A stretch of DNA of 64,000 nt from Martinezella lusitana. Its GTDB lineage: Bacteria > Pseudomonadota > Alphaproteobacteria > Rhizobiales > Rhizobiaceae. This document shows, piece after piece, positions 1 through 8,491 of this stretch. Position numbers and translations under genes: made by a program. Position 1 is the first letter of the stretch, and each line of letters begins with the position of its first letter. The stretch is taken from assembly GCF_014207095.1 (NCBI RefSeq), contig NZ_JACHBG010000002.1, positions 496,001-560,000 of the forward strand. Direction: 5' to 3'. Below the pieces are notes generated by a model that was given only the letters and a program-made list of their open reading frames with translations, had not been told where the DNA came from and ran no database searches.

Positions 1-11
1 CAGGCGGCATG

Positions 12-49
12 ACAACCGCCTGCAAAACCAAAGCCTTGCAGGCGGTTGT
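12..49 (-). terminator. Strong stem-loop after the small membrane-protein gene
   Basis: A perfect 14-base inverted repeat (12-25 pairs with 36-49, 10-base loop) begins five bases past the stop codon of the leftward gene at 55-261. No uridine run follows in either direction, so it is either a weak intrinsic terminator or a 3' end stabiliser. It is seen directly in the sequence; the role is inferred from position. Confidence 0.6.
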
Positions 50-54
50 GAATC

Positions 55-261
55 TCAGCGCTTCACGGCGCGGCGGACGCTGTAGAGCAGGATGGCGAGG
101 CAGCCGGCAAGCAGCAGCAGCCCACCGGCAAGCGGCGGCATGGCGAGAAACTCCACTGCGCCGGCAATGACGAGGATGAGGATGAGGCAGAGCGTGGCAA
201 GGCTGCCGTCATCGATGAACATGCCGATCAGCTCGGACAGGACGATACGCAGGACGGTCAT
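55..261 (-). CDS. Small two-helix membrane protein coupled to a COG4280-type protein
   Basis: A 68-residue hydrophobic protein with two predicted membrane segments (about residues 20-38 and 43-60) and a basic tail ending RRAVKR. I chose the ATG at 261 because it overlaps the TGA of the upstream gene in a four-base ATGA, the usual sign of translational coupling. A longer reading from a TTG further upstream would lie inside the neighbouring gene. No family is recognised. The coupling suggests it works with, or is co-inserted with, the larger membrane protein at 258-1004. Confidence 0.7.
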   Translation of the reverse strand: MTVLRIVLSELIGMFIDDGSLATLCLILILVIAGAVEFLAMPPLAGGLLLLAGCLAILLYSVRRAVKR

Positions 262-1004
262 TGGGCTGCCTTTGCTGTAGAGCAGCCGCGCATGCTGCGG
301 ATGATCGCGTAGGAGGTGAGGGAGACGATCGCGAATATGGCAATCAAGGCGAGATCCTCTCCCGGCCAATGCGCACCGATGCCTTCGCCGGTCCAGAAAA
401 TGCCGAAGCTTGACAGCATCAGGCCGACGACGAATTTGAGGGTATTTTCCGGCACGGTGGCAAGCGGGCGATGAACCAGAAGCCCGATCAACATCACGAG
501 CACGAAGGCGGCAAGCGCGCCGAGGCCGGCATAGAGCGTCAGGCCGTGCGCGCCGCCGACGGCGATGACGATGAAGACCACTTCGACGCCTTCCAGTAGT
601 ACCGCTTTGAAGGCGGCGAGTCCGGCGAGATAATCGGCACGGCGATCAGTGGACTGCGCCCGCAATGCTGCCGTCTCCTTGGAGAAGGCTGTCTCCTCGT
701 CATGCAGGGCGATGACGCCGAGCGAGCGAAGGATGGCCTTGCGCAGCCAGCGCATGCCGAAAAGGATCAACAGCACGCCGACGACGAACTGCAATATTTC
801 GATCGGGATCAGTGCAAGCAGCGGCCCGAAGATGAGGACGAGCGCCGCCAGTACCGCAAGCGCAAGTACTGCGCCTGTCAGTGCCGGACGCCAGCTGCGG
901 GTGACGCCGACGGCGAGAACGATGGTGAAGGCTTCGACGACCTCGACGAACGAGCCGAGAAAGGATGCCGTCACCGTTGATAGAATGGGTGTGAGGCTGT
1001 TCAT
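258..1004 (-). CDS. COG4280-type integral membrane protein with duplicated ExxE motif
   Basis: A 248-residue protein with about six to seven membrane segments. Two halves each carry an acidic ExxE motif in a helix: E21-V-V-E24 and E138-G-V-E141. This resembles the duplicated acidic motifs of cation transporters such as GDT1/UPF0016 and Ftr1. The family is known only as a predicted membrane protein, so metal transport is an inference. A hydrophilic loop of about 35 residues (near 95-127) separates the halves. The ATG at 1004 has GGGAA eight bases upstream. It is followed directly by an overlapping small membrane-protein gene. Confidence 0.75.
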   Translation of the reverse strand: MNSLTPILSTVTASFLGSFVEVVEAFTIVLAVGVTRSWRPALTGAVLALAVLAALVLIFGPLLALIPIEILQFVVGVLLILFGMRWLRKAILRSLGVIALHDEETAFSKETAALRAQSTDRRADYLAGLAAFKAVLLEGVEVVFIVIAVGGAHGLTLYAGLGALAAFVLVMLIGLLVHRPLATVPENTLKFVVGLMLSSFGIFWTGEGIGAHWPGEDLALIAIFAIVSLTSYAIIRSMRGCSTAKAAQ

Positions 1005-1125
1005 GAGTTGATTCCCGAATGACGGTTAGGGCTTTGAATTGTCATGCTATTTAGCGGGAAATTTTCTTGATGTTCCGGATGAACTTGCAAAAACGACGCT
1101 CCCGCCCGGCGATCTGGCTTGCCGT

Positions 1126-2025
1126 TCATTTGCGTTTCCTCGTGCCGCGCTTGCTCCATGACTTGTCGATAGCGCCTCGCAGTTGGCTGAGCTGGTCGAG
1201 GCTATTGATGGCGGTATCCCGGGCCTTTGCGGCGAGCGCCACGATCAACGCCTCGATCAGCACCATGGTGCCGCCATGCATCGCAAGGTGGCCGGCATTG
1301 CCGCGCGGAACGGGCAGGACTTCGGCCACCCTGTCAGCAACCAGCAGGCCGAGGTCGTCGCTGATCAGGATAACGGGCACGTCGTGGCGACCGGCATGTT
1401 CGAGCAGCACCTCCACTTCGCGATAGGGCGGCGCATAGGCGATCATCAGCACGACATCGCCGGTACCGATCCAGAGAAGGCGGTCGGCGAGTGCGACGCC
1501 CGAGCTGGAGAGCGCGTTCGTCGGCAGGCCGATGCGATTGAACTGCAGGCTGGCATAGTCGGCCATGGCGCCCGATGGCCCGATGCCGAAGACATGGCGC
1601 CGAGTGGCACCCGCCAGACTATCGACGCAGCGCTCGAAGCTAGCGGCAAACGCATCTTGTCGCATGACCCCCAATGCCTGTTCATGCATGTCGATGACAT
1701 GGCGAAGCGCATTACTGGCCTGGCTGCCCGTCTCTGCCAGCGTGCGTTCCAACCGCGCGCCGGGTGAGGGCGTTCCCGTCAGTTCCGCAAGTAAGGCGGC
1801 CCGTAATGTCGACAGGCTTTCGAAACCGAGGGCGCGGGCAGTGCGGACGACCGTTGCATCGCTGGTGCCGGCGAGCTGTGCGATCTGGGCGGCCGAATTC
1901 AGCAGGGCGGCCTGCTTCTGGTCAACGAAGAAGCGTGCGATACGCTGTTCTGCGGGCGCCAGCGTTTCGATTATTCCGAAAACGCGGGCGTCGAAAGTGT
2001 GAGGCTTGTGCGCCTTTTCCGGCAT
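1126..2025 (-). CDS. MurR/RpiR family transcriptional regulator
   Basis: A 299-residue protein with an N-terminal RpiR-type helix-turn-helix (about 15-85, including the segment AAQIAQLAGTSDATVVRTAR). A C-terminal SIS sugar-phosphate-binding domain follows (about 125-260, with GIGPSG near its start and ISDDLGLLV). RpiR proteins sense phosphosugars and control carbohydrate genes. The ligand cannot be read here because no sugar operon adjoins it; its neighbours are a membrane protein and a flavin oxidoreductase. The tail is very basic (SKRGTRKRK). Confidence 0.88.
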   Translation of the reverse strand: MPEKAHKPHTFDARVFGIIETLAPAEQRIARFFVDQKQAALLNSAAQIAQLAGTSDATVVRTARALGFESLSTLRAALLAELTGTPSPGARLERTLAETGSQASNALRHVIDMHEQALGVMRQDAFAASFERCVDSLAGATRRHVFGIGPSGAMADYASLQFNRIGLPTNALSSSGVALADRLLWIGTGDVVLMIAYAPPYREVEVLLEHAGRHDVPVILISDDLGLLVADRVAEVLPVPRGNAGHLAMHGGTMVLIEALIVALAAKARDTAINSLDQLSQLRGAIDKSWSKRGTRKRK

Positions 2026-2170
2026 CGGTTAATTCTTCGTAGTGATTGCTACCAATTCTATTATCGGTAGCATTTTCTTCAGTAGAATGACAGCAGAAAT
2101 AACAACGGGCGCCTCGCTGTGTCGCGAAGCGCCCGTTGAGCCGAGTGATCATGAAAGGCTACTGCACAGT

Positions 2171-2265
2171 TCCTTAAATCCTAATCGATTTAAGGATAAA
2201 ATTATGCAGCAGATTTAAAGCACTACAGCGACCTTTCGCGTCACATAGGACGCGCTGCGCTGTAG
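2171..2265. repeat. Rhizobial intergenic palindromic element
   Basis: Two nested palindromes fill the gap between the RpiR and flavin-oxidoreductase genes. The first is a perfect 10-base inverted repeat, 2171-2180 with 2187-2196. The second is CTACAGCG/CGCTGTAG at 2223-2230 and 2258-2265, with an inner CGCGTC/GACGCG pair at 2237-2242 and 2249-2254. From memory, elements with this second hairpin recur between genes across Rhizobium genomes. The single copy here shows the structure; its dispersal is prior knowledge. Confidence 0.6.
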
Positions 2266-2285
2266 GGCGAAGTATGCGCCCCGGA

Positions 2286-3323
2286 CTATGCTGCCAGCGC
2301 AGCGCGCACGGCCGGGATCACCTTCTGGCCGTAGAGTTCGATACACCGCATCATCTTCTCGTGACCGAGCCCACCGGCGCTGTACTTCAGCTGGAAGCGA
2401 TCGATGCCGAGCGTCTTGATGACCGGCGCGAGTTTCGCAGCGACGGTTTCCGGCGAGCCGACATAGAGCGAGCCCTTTTCGATCTCGTTGTCGAATTCCG
2501 CGCGGGTCATGGGCGGCCAGCCGCGCTCGCGGCCGATGCGGTCGCGCATGGCCTTGAAGCAGGGCCATAGCTCCTCACGCGCCTGTTCGTCCGTCTCGGC
2601 GATATAGCCCGGCGAATGGATGCCGACCGGCTGCACCGGTTTGCCCATCTGTTCATAGGCGCGGTGATAGAGGTCGACATAGGGCTGGAAGCGATAAGGG
2701 CTGCCGCCGATGATCGCCAGCATCAGCGGGAGATCGTAATGAGCGGCGCGCACTACCGATTCCGGACTGCCGCCGACGCCGATCCAGGTCTTCAGCTGAC
2801 CGCTTTCGATGGTCGGGAAGACTTTCTGGTTGCGCAGCGGCGGGCGGATGCTGCCCTGCCAGTTCACCGGCTCGTTCTTGAGCAGGGCCGCGAACAGATC
2901 GAGCTTTTCCTCGAAGAGCTGCTCGTACTGCGACAGCTCGAAGCCGAACAGCGGGAAGGATTCGGTAAACGAGCCGCGGCCGAGAATGACCTCGGCTCGA
3001 CCGTTCGAGATGGCGTTGAGGCTCGAGAAGCGCTGGAAGACGCGGATCGGGTCATCCGAGCTCAGCACCGTCACCGCCGATCCCAGATGGATCTTCGATG
3101 TGCGGCTGGCGACGGCGGCCAGGATCGTCTCCGGCGAGGAGACCGCGAAATCTTCGCGGTGATGCTCGCCGATGCCGAAGAAGTCTATTCCGAGCTGGTC
3201 GGCCAGGACGCCTTCCTCGACGACATTGCGAAGAACCTGGGCATGCGGAAGCGGCGCGCCGTTTTCATCGAAGGTGACGTCGCCGAAGGTATCGAGTCCG
3301 AATTCGACATTTTTTGTCGTCAT
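2286..3323 (-). CDS. LLM-class flavin-dependent oxidoreductase
   Basis: A 345-residue luciferase-like (TIM-barrel) monooxygenase. Family features include the early FGIGEHHREDF segment, the SSDDPIRVFQ and GRGSF stretches, and the C-terminal GSPETVAAKL before a substrate-dependent end. Such enzymes use reduced flavin (usually FMN supplied by a reductase) and oxygen; the substrate is not evident. I chose the ATG at 3323 because AGGA sits six to seven bases upstream. Longer readings to 3548 would run through the promoter region shared with the divergent cupin gene at 3539. Confidence 0.85.
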   Translation of the reverse strand: MTTKNVEFGLDTFGDVTFDENGAPLPHAQVLRNVVEEGVLADQLGIDFFGIGEHHREDFAVSSPETILAAVASRTSKIHLGSAVTVLSSDDPIRVFQRFSSLNAISNGRAEVILGRGSFTESFPLFGFELSQYEQLFEEKLDLFAALLKNEPVNWQGSIRPPLRNQKVFPTIESGQLKTWIGVGGSPESVVRAAHYDLPLMLAIIGGSPYRFQPYVDLYHRAYEQMGKPVQPVGIHSPGYIAETDEQAREELWPCFKAMRDRIGRERGWPPMTRAEFDNEIEKGSLYVGSPETVAAKLAPVIKTLGIDRFQLKYSAGGLGHEKMMRCIELYGQKVIPAVRAALAA

Positions 3324-3538
3324 GATTTTTCCTGTCATGTGTCGAAATGATAATGTTGAGACAGCATGTAGTGTCGCTCCCGGCCATCCACTACCCGGAA
3401 AGTTTCGGCTGAAACCTTCGAAGAATTCGATATGCCGATAGTAACCGGCGGTATTCGGCAGTGTCGGCGTTGCGATCGGCAACACTCGCGCCAATATTAG
3501 CTTCGACGTCAGCGCAATTGGATCAAGGGAGGAAACAC

Positions 3539-3916
3539 ATGGTCGCACTGAAAAAGGTCAATCTTACCAAAGCCTTTGCAGCCTTCGATGAGACATGGAG
3601 TCCGCGTGTCGGTGGCGATATCAATGATTTTCAGATCAAGCTCGCCAAGCTGGAAGGGGCATTCCACTGGCACCATCATGAGGAAGAGGACGAGCTGTTC
3701 CTCGTCGTCAAAGGCACGCTGCGCATGAAGCTGCGCGAGGAAAACGGCGGCGATGTCGTCCTTGGTCCGGGCGAATACATCATCGTTCCGCATGGGGTGG
3801 AACATTGCCCGGTCGCCGAACCGACGTGTGAAGTCGTGCTGTTCGAGCGCAATACGACACTCAATACCGGCAATGTCGAAAACGAGCGTACGATCCGCGA
3901 GCCCAAGCGGCTTTGA
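3539..3916 (+). CDS. Cupin-domain protein
   Basis: A 125-residue single-domain cupin. Motif 1 is visible as HWHHHEEEDELFLVVKG and motif 2 as PGEYIIVPHGVEHCP, which keep the metal-binding His and Glu residues. Start ATG at 3539 follows a strong GGGAGGAAA ribosome site. It is divergent from the LLM oxidoreductase, with a shared 215-base control region. The family includes small dioxygenases, isomerases and sensors; no substrate can be assigned. Confidence 0.85.
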   Translation: MVALKKVNLTKAFAAFDETWSPRVGGDINDFQIKLAKLEGAFHWHHHEEEDELFLVVKGTLRMKLREENGGDVVLGPGEYIIVPHGVEHCPVAEPTCEVVLFERNTTLNTGNVENERTIREPKRL

Positions 3917-3975
3917 GCGAACTTGTGAAACCGGCGGCCGCGGAACTGCGGCCGCCGATTGTCACAGGTCTTTCC

Positions 3976-5637
3976 TCAGTTCAGCGCCAGCTTGTTCGAT
4001 GGCGTGCGGCAGGCGGCGAACAGGTCCAGGGCCGGATCATAGACTTTCGTCGATATGTCCATCATCCCCAGGACGCTGTGGAATATATTATCGTGCGAAT
4101 GTGCGCCTTGCGCGGCGCGCTTCAACATGCAGGCCATATCATAGCCTGCCACCTTCGCCAGATCGTCGGCCATCCAGACCAGCATCGGCACCTGCGTCTG
4201 CTGTACCGGAGCGATGATATAGGGTGCGCCGTGCAGATAGATGCCGTTTTCGCCGAGCGACTCGCCGTGATCCGAGAAGTACAGCACGGCGCCGGAGACC
4301 GAATTCGAGCGCTGCTTCAGCTTGTCGATGATCATCGATACGATGTGATCCGTGTATAGGATCGTATTGTCATAGGCATTGGTGATTTCCTCCCTTGAAC
4401 AGGAGCTGAAATCATTGGAGCGGCAATCGGGGCGGAAGCGGCGGAACTCCTCCGGATAGCGCTGGTAGTAGGCAGGGCCGTGACTGCCCAGCTGATGCAG
4501 AACGAGAACGCTGTCGCCCTTTACCTTGTCCAGCCAGCCGTCGACCTTGTCGACGAGGATCTCGTCCCTGCATTCGCCATCCTTGCAGAAACGCGGATCA
4601 TTCGAAGGCGGCAAATAGGTGTATGGAATGCGGTCTGCCACATCGTAGCTGCCGGTGTCGTTGTCCAGCCAAGTGACATCGACCTTCGCATGGGTCAGCA
4701 CGTCGAGCAGGTTTTCCGTCTCCAGCCCCTTGCGATGGCTGTATTGCTCGCGCGTGTAGACGGAGAACAGGCAGGGGATCGAGGTCGCCGTTGCCGTGCC
4801 GCAACTGCTGGTGTTCGGGAAATAGACGACATCGCGCTTTGCCAGTTCCGGGTTTGTCGGCTTGTCGTAGCCGCCAAGCGAAAAATTCTGGGCGCGTGCG
4901 GTTTCGCCGGCCACGATGATCGTGACGCGCGGCTTGCCGTTGTCGACAATGCCCACTCTGCGGGCGTCCGTGCCCAATGGAGCTGCGACAACATTGGCAT
5001 CCCTGGTCGAATCGATGACATAACGTACCGCATTGGCGACCGGCATCACGGGGTTAAGGGTGTCCATGAGGTCGCGATGGGCGCGTCCGATACCGGCATA
5101 GGTCTTATAGAAACCGGTTCCGGCAGCGACGAAGATCGCCGAGCAGGCAAGAATGATCACGGTGTTGTGGGTGAGCTTCTTGAGGATGGGGCGGTGGATG
5201 ACACGCACCCAGACGATCAGCAGAGAGGGCAGAATGCCGGTCAGCGCGACATATGTCGCAAAGCGCGCCGTGATCAGGTGCCCGGCTTCAGCCCCTGTCG
5301 AAACCGCAGCGTTGCGAATCATTTCCTTGTCGATGATGACGCCGAATTGATCGTTGAACCAGGACGATACTGATGCCACTAGGACGAAGAAGATCAGGAC
5401 TGGTTTCGTCATGTATTTGGCGGAGAAGAAGGTGAAGAGCGCCATGATGCCGACGGAGATGCCGGCTGCAAAGGCGAAGTAGGCGGCAGGCTCAGCCGTG
5501 AAATAACCGTAGGACTTGCTCCAGAACATCCGGTTTGTCACGAGAAGCACATAAAGGGTGGCTATGAGGCATAATGTGACACTGCCGACGGCTGGCCTGG
5601 CGAGGCGCCAGCCAGGTGAAGCTTTGTGGTCGTTCAA
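3976..5637 (-). CDS. eptA: Lipid A phosphoethanolamine transferase, EptA family
   Basis: A 553-residue inner-membrane enzyme with five N-terminal membrane segments (about 20-175) and a periplasmic alkaline-phosphatase-fold sulfatase domain. The metal motif GETARAQN is at 244-251, the nucleophile region SCGTATATSIPC at 278-289 (Thr281 by analogy with EptA/MCR), and FSDHGESLGENG is further on. Members transfer phosphoethanolamine from phosphatidylethanolamine to lipid A or core sugars and change cationic peptide resistance. The likely start is TTG at 5637 with GGAG eight bases upstream. In rhizobia the exact acceptor is uncertain. It stands alone. Confidence 0.87.
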   Translation of the reverse strand: MNDHKASPGWRLARPAVGSVTLCLIATLYVLLVTNRMFWSKSYGYFTAEPAAYFAFAAGISVGIMALFTFFSAKYMTKPVLIFFVLVASVSSWFNDQFGVIIDKEMIRNAAVSTGAEAGHLITARFATYVALTGILPSLLIVWVRVIHRPILKKLTHNTVIILACSAIFVAAGTGFYKTYAGIGRAHRDLMDTLNPVMPVANAVRYVIDSTRDANVVAAPLGTDARRVGIVDNGKPRVTIIVAGETARAQNFSLGGYDKPTNPELAKRDVVYFPNTSSCGTATATSIPCLFSVYTREQYSHRKGLETENLLDVLTHAKVDVTWLDNDTGSYDVADRIPYTYLPPSNDPRFCKDGECRDEILVDKVDGWLDKVKGDSVLVLHQLGSHGPAYYQRYPEEFRRFRPDCRSNDFSSCSREEITNAYDNTILYTDHIVSMIIDKLKQRSNSVSGAVLYFSDHGESLGENGIYLHGAPYIIAPVQQTQVPMLVWMADDLAKVAGYDMACMLKRAAQGAHSHDNIFHSVLGMMDISTKVYDPALDLFAACRTPSNKLALN

Positions 5638-6016
5638 ACATTTTCTCCGAGGCGTTTGCTATCGGCGGAGCCGCAGGACCCTTATCGCAGGGCGTAGCTT
5701 TGAGCGCTAAAGCTCATAAGCTTGGCGACCATTCCTGACATTTACCTGAATGATATAATCGAACATAGACGTCGTGGGCGAAAGAAGCCAACATCAGGCC
5801 GATGTGCGAGAGATGGGCGGCACCAAGCCCTCTCGATAAAAAAAGCCGGAATACGCGGCCGCCGGGCTTCTGTACCGTGATGGAGCACACACTGTCCGGC
5901 AACGGCCCGACACGCGCCGGAGAGATCAGGCATCCGGTGAAATTAACGGTTTGATCCCCCGGCCTTCGAGCCCCGACTGCCGATTGAGCCAGAGCTCGAT
6001 AGCACGTGGATCGCGG
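5638..6016. other. Intergenic region upstream of eptA
   Basis: A 379-base gap. It must hold the eptA promoter on the minus strand. Short open frames at 5714-5933 have no ribosome site or recognisable product. I see no repeat or RNA gene in it. Confidence 0.5.
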
Positions 6017-6394
6017 TTACTCGCCGGTTTTGAAGTAGGCCTCCAGCCGGTAGCCATCGGGATCGATGACGAATGCCGCATAGTAGAACTGGCTATAATC
6101 CGGCCTGATGCCCGGCTTGCCATTGTCTTCGCCGCCATTGGCGATGCCGGCGGCATAGAAGGCGTCGACGGCTTCCCTGCTCGGGGCGACGAAGCAGAAG
6201 TGCAGGCCGGAGCTGCGATCGGCAGGCACGGGATGTTCGACTTCGCTGACCCAGAATTGTGGACGCTCCGTGCCATACCCGATCGTGCCGTCGAAGTTGC
6301 TCAGGCGTTCATGGCCGAGCGGCAATAGCGCTGCGTCGTAAAACTTCTGCGCCCGCGCGAGGTCTTTGACGCCGATCGAAATATGGTCGAACAT
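6017..6394 (-). CDS. VOC family (glyoxalase/bleomycin-resistance fold) protein
   Basis: A 125-residue vicinal-oxygen-chelate protein. The N-terminal MFDHISIGVKDLARAQKFYDAAL supplies the first metal His. The central FCFVAPSREAVDAFYAAG and the C-terminal YYAAFVIDPDGYRLEAYF supply the second half and a terminal Glu. Start ATG at 6394 has AGGAG nine bases upstream. Members range from glyoxalase to dioxygenases and antibiotic-binding proteins; the substrate is not assignable. It is divergent from the DGPF/ECF operon. Confidence 0.85.
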   Translation of the reverse strand: MFDHISIGVKDLARAQKFYDAALLPLGHERLSNFDGTIGYGTERPQFWVSEVEHPVPADRSSGLHFCFVAPSREAVDAFYAAGIANGGEDNGKPGIRPDYSQFYYAAFVIDPDGYRLEAYFKTGE

Positions 6395-6763
6395 GAAAAC
6401 AAGCTCCTGCCGGGTTGTCTGCAGAGTTTGCCGGAGGCTGCGCCCCGTAGAGATGCCAGCTTTCGGAAGTCTGCAAGTGCAATTTCGCCTCACCATCTTG
6501 CAATGGCTATGCGAAGTCAACAAAGCGATGGGGCCGGTTGCGGGATCGTCTGAAGCGGGCTTTCGGCCATATCCAAAGCCGCTTCATGCGCCGCAGATCT
6601 TGATGACACGCAGGGGCTGAAGGTACGATTTATCGATGTCTCGGCGGCGAGGTAGATTTTTTCGGAAGGGCTGTCGATTTCCAGAGAGCTGCTTCGTCGT
6701 CAATATGAGCGGGCTTGTTGAGCGGCAATGGTGCCGGCGCCTCGCTCCCGGAGGAATTTTCCC
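6395..6763. other. Divergent intergenic region
   Basis: A 369-base gap between the VOC gene and the DGPF/ECF operon. It should carry two divergent promoters. I could not identify a clear -10/-35 pair or operator, and there is no supported gene. Confidence 0.5.
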
Positions 6764-7156
6764 ATGCGTTTCATGTCTATCGTCACCTCTACCGATTTCC
6801 TGCAGCCGTCGCCGGCGCTGATGGAAGCCATCCACAAGCTTGCCGATCGTGAAATCAAGGCTGGCCGTATGATCGATACTGCGGGGCTGATGCCGCTTGC
6901 GACCGGCGCGCGCGTCACAATCAAGGATCGCAAGCTGAGCGTTGTCGACGGCCCGTTCGTCGAGGCCAAGGAGGTTGTCGGCGGCTATGCGATCTTCGAG
7001 CTGCAGAGCAAGGAAGAGGCCGTGGCCCTGGCGGTCGAATTCATGCAGCTGCACAAGGATCTCATGCCCGGCTGGGAAGGCACATGCGAGGTGCGCCCGT
7101 ACTTCGAACCCAATGCCGAGGGTGTATGCGACCCGCTCGCCGAAGCAAGGGCATGA
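6764..7156 (+). CDS. YCII/DGPF-domain protein
   Basis: A 130-residue protein with the family's hallmark DGPFVEAKEVVGGY in its second half. It is a ferredoxin-like YCII-related fold. The ATG at 6764 is chosen because GGAGGA precedes it; 12 extra residues from a GTG/ATG upstream lack a site. The gene lies 31 bases before an ECF sigma factor. DGPF proteins are the conserved neighbours of ECF42 sigma factors, so it is probably a partner or target of that system. Its biochemical role is unknown. Confidence 0.85.
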   Translation: MRFMSIVTSTDFLQPSPALMEAIHKLADREIKAGRMIDTAGLMPLATGARVTIKDRKLSVVDGPFVEAKEVVGGYAIFELQSKEEAVALAVEFMQLHKDLMPGWEGTCEVRPYFEPNAEGVCDPLAEARA

Positions 7157-7187
7157 TGCTTTCGATCTGTCATCGGGGCAGGCGGCC

Positions 7188-8459
7188 GTGACGGTCGCCG
7201 GCACTCATCGGGCGATCCTTGCCGTCTGGCGGATCGAGCAGCCGCGGCTGATCACCGGTCTGGCGCGATTGCTGCGCGATGTGCCGTTGGCCGAGGATCT
7301 TACTCAGGAAGCATTGATTGTGGCTTTGGAGCGATGGCCGGAAACGGGCATCCCCGAGCGCCCCGGCGCGTGGCTGATGACCACAGCCAAACGCCGGGCG
7401 CTCGACCATATGCGCCGCCGCCGGATGCTTGATCAGAAGCACGAGTTGATCGTTCGAGAGATGGAGGAGGATGAGCAGACCATGCCTGATCTCGACACCC
7501 CTCTCGATGACGATATCGGCGACGAGATGCTGCGCCTGATCTTCACGGCCTGCCATCCGCTGATTTCGCGCGAGGCGCGCGTGGCGCTGGCCTTGCGAAT
7601 GATCTGTGGTCTTACGACGGAAGAGATCGCCAGGGCATTTCTGGTGTCGGATGCGACGATCGCGCAGCGCATTGTCCGCGCCAAGAAGACATTGTCTGAA
7701 TCGGGGCTGACTTATGAGACGCCGCACGGTGAGGAGCTGTCGCAACGGCTGGCCTCGGTGCTGGAGGTGGTCTACCTGATCTTCAACGAGGGCTATACGG
7801 CCGCGCGGGGCGAAAATTGGCTTCGATTGCAATTGTGCCAGGAAGCACTGCGGTTGGGTCGCGTGTTGACATCCGTCGCACCAATGGAGCCGGAGGCGCA
7901 TGCGCTACTGGCCCTGATGGAGCTCAACGCTTCCCGTACCGCGGCGCGGACGGATGCCGACGGCAATCCGATCCTTCTGCTTGAACAAAATCGTGCCCGT
8001 TGGGACCGCCTGCAGATCCAGCGCGGTCTGCACGCGCTGAAACGGGTACAGCAGCTCGGTGGTGCCGGCGGGGTCTATGCTCTTCAGGCCGCGATCATTG
8101 CCTGCCATGCGCGGGCAAATACGGCTGCGGAAACCGACTGGCGGCGGATCGCCGATCTCTATGCGGAGCTTGCCGATCTCATTCCGTCTCCGGTCGTCGA
8201 ACTCAATCGTGCAGTCGCGGTCGGCATGGCCGACGGTCCGGAGGCGGCGCTTGCAATCATCGAGCGTCTGCATGATGAGCCTGCGCTGAAGGGCTATCAT
8301 CTTCTGCCAAGCGTTCGCGGCGATCTTCTCCATAAACTAGGTCGATACGAAGAAGCGCGGCGAGCCTTTGAAGCGGCTGCCGCGCTTGCTGAAAATCAGA
8401 GGGAACGCGATCTTCTTCTGCGCCGTGCAGCCGAGGCTACCCGTGCGGAGAAGGAGTGA
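7188..8459 (+). CDS. ECF sigma factor of the ECF42 type with C-terminal TPR-like extension
   Basis: A 423-residue protein. The N-terminal part carries sigma region 2 (LAEDLTQEALIVALERWP...AWLMTTAKRRALDHMRRR), and a region 4 helix-turn-helix follows (GLTTEEIARAFLVSDATIAQRIVRAKKTL). About 230 further residues of helical repeats (from about 190) include LLALMELNASR and YEEARRAFEAAAALA. ECF42 sigma factors have this TPR-like extension in place of an anti-sigma gene and occur beside DGPF proteins, exactly as here. I start at the GTG at 7188, 31 bases after the DGPF stop; the ribosome site is modest. No anti-sigma gene is nearby. Confidence 0.87.
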   Translation: MTVAGTHRAILAVWRIEQPRLITGLARLLRDVPLAEDLTQEALIVALERWPETGIPERPGAWLMTTAKRRALDHMRRRRMLDQKHELIVREMEEDEQTMPDLDTPLDDDIGDEMLRLIFTACHPLISREARVALALRMICGLTTEEIARAFLVSDATIAQRIVRAKKTLSESGLTYETPHGEELSQRLASVLEVVYLIFNEGYTAARGENWLRLQLCQEALRLGRVLTSVAPMEPEAHALLALMELNASRTAARTDADGNPILLLEQNRARWDRLQIQRGLHALKRVQQLGGAGGVYALQAAIIACHARANTAAETDWRRIADLYAELADLIPSPVVELNRAVAVGMADGPEAALAIIERLHDEPALKGYHLLPSVRGDLLHKLGRYEEARRAFEAAAALAENQRERDLLLRRAAEATRAEKE

Positions 8460-8478
8460 CCCGCCTATCGGGCGGGTC
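8458..8478. terminator. Terminator hairpin between convergent ECF sigma and MFS genes
   Basis: An inverted repeat GACCCGCC/GGCGGGTC with a five-base loop overlaps the ECF stop codon. It is followed on the plus strand by a T-rich stretch. It could end transcripts from both sides. Confidence 0.65.
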
Positions 8479-8491
8479 TTCTTGCTTCGAG

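Noticed and set aside
5735..5759. A CTGACA...TATAAT-like promoter on the plus strand
   Set aside because: The spacing is only about 13 bases and no plus-strand gene follows.
5714..5933. Two overlapping 60-residue frames upstream of eptA
   Set aside because: No ribosome site, no hydrophobic or conserved pattern, and they overlap each other in different frames.
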